Positions 63,892 through 64,000 of a stretch of 64,000 bases of DNA are shown piece after piece. The first letter of the stretch is position 1. Every line of letters starts with the position of its first letter. This DNA comes from JASLQO01 sp002327525 (GTDB lineage: Bacteria; Pseudomonadota; Gammaproteobacteria; Pseudomonadales; Azotimanducaceae). The notes under the pieces are model-generated. The model was given only the letters and a program-made list of their open reading frames with translations. It was not told the DNA's origin and did no database searches. The position numbers and the translations under genes were made by a program. The stretch spans positions 299,021 to 363,020 of the forward strand of contig JASLQO010000009.1 of the NCBI GenBank assembly GCA_030744435.1. The letters run 5' to 3'.

Positions 63892-64000
63892 TGAGAAAGA
63901 GACTTTTCCCGTAACATTGATGCCAGGGAGAAGTGGATATGAAGCGCAAGCGCTACAGCGAAGAGCAGATCATTGGGATTCTAAAGGAGCATGAAAGTGG
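63865..64000 (+). mobile_element. Left end of an IS3-family (IS407-like) insertion sequence
   Basis: The element seems to start with TGACCTTTCCCCCAAAAAC at 63865, resembling IS3-family inverted-repeat ends, and continues past the window. Its transposase OrfA starts at 63939. The insertion interrupts the CoA-transferase gene. Confidence 0.75.
63939..64000 (+). CDS. IS3-family transposase OrfA, N-terminal fragment
   Basis: MKRKRYSEEQIIGILKEHES is the nearly invariant N-terminus of IS3/IS407-type OrfA proteins, a helix-turn-helix that binds the element ends. Only 20 codons lie in the window. OrfB with the DDE catalytic domain should follow. ATG 63939 has GGGAGAAG upstream. Confidence 0.9.
   Translation, partial: MKRKRYSEEQIIGILKEHES

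Noticed and set aside
1..64000. CRISPR array, restriction, toxin-antitoxin, retron or other defence system.
   Set aside because: No repeat-spacer pattern, Cas motif, reverse transcriptase or recognisable toxin pair was seen on either strand.

Overview
The window looks like chromosome from a GC-rich gammaproteobacterial heterotroph. I infer this from family content (DUF6316- and DUF6491-like proteins, NnrU, MnmH, several acyl-CoA catabolic clusters) and have not tested it by phylogeny. No rRNA, tRNA, CRISPR array, prophage or classical defence system is visible. Two things stand out: a selenoprotein whose Sec codon would normally split it into two annotated genes, and an unusually large number of broken genes with different kinds of damage.

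Layout. 1-1621: hydrolase fragment, luciferase-like oxidoreductase, small DUF6316-like protein. 1718-2262: DUF3604 remnant. 2376-8898: a seven-gene minus-strand acyl-CoA operon (two acyl-CoA dehydrogenases, two enoyl-CoA hydratases, an amidohydrolase, a TetR regulator, a zinc alcohol dehydrogenase). It is read from a promoter at 8928-8956 that carries a 25-bp box found again at 10851-10875, before another hydratase gene. A dead acyl-CoA ligase lies between the two boxes. 10944-17792: an acyl-CoA dehydrogenase divergent from a tight five-gene operon (secreted tannase-type esterase, thiolase-fold protein, DUF35 partner, citryl-CoA-lyase-like protein, acyl-CoA ligase). 17951-27948: CMD pseudogene, second luciferase-like oxidoreductase, eukaryote-type IleRS, Gfo/Idh oxidoreductase, a Rieske protein with reversed domain order, hydratase, MFS transporter, and an alpha/beta hydrolase behind a twin palindromic operator.

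27984-29295 is a decayed nitrile hydratase operon. 29243-34763 holds the tRNA selenouridine synthase MnmH, a Sel1-repeat lipoprotein, MsrA, an FMN-barrel protein and an Hsp70-like ATPase. 34790-38011 holds remnants of a nitrilase, an aminoglycoside adenylyltransferase-like protein and a TM2 protein, mixed with intact NUDIX and hotdog genes and a small protein with a double-glycine leader-like motif. 38763-39845 is the AhpD-like selenoprotein, with a SECIS-like hairpin just after its in-frame UGA.

39963-49082: MetY, hydrolases, NnrU, a three-gene GldA/GldFG/DUF4340 ABC system and a PAP2 phosphatase. 49118-50551: a diguanylate cyclase pseudogene. 50727-58778: GST, MurJ-like flippase, glycosyltransferase, HIT protein, large DUF3604 protein, and a sodium:solute symporter. 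58809-60980: a GST next to two chimeric genes made by internal deletion (ATP-grasp/alpha-E and beta-lactamase/sirtuin). 61138-62361: tandem DUF6491-like proteins and an HTH protein. 62665-64000: a CoA-transferase gene cut by the left end of an IS3-family element that runs off the window.

Much of the intact content serves beta-oxidation-like breakdown of CoA thioesters plus redox and thiol/selenol chemistry. The broken genes are mostly dispensable functions (nitrile and nitrile-product hydrolysis, c-di-GMP signalling, drug modification), which suggests ongoing gene loss.
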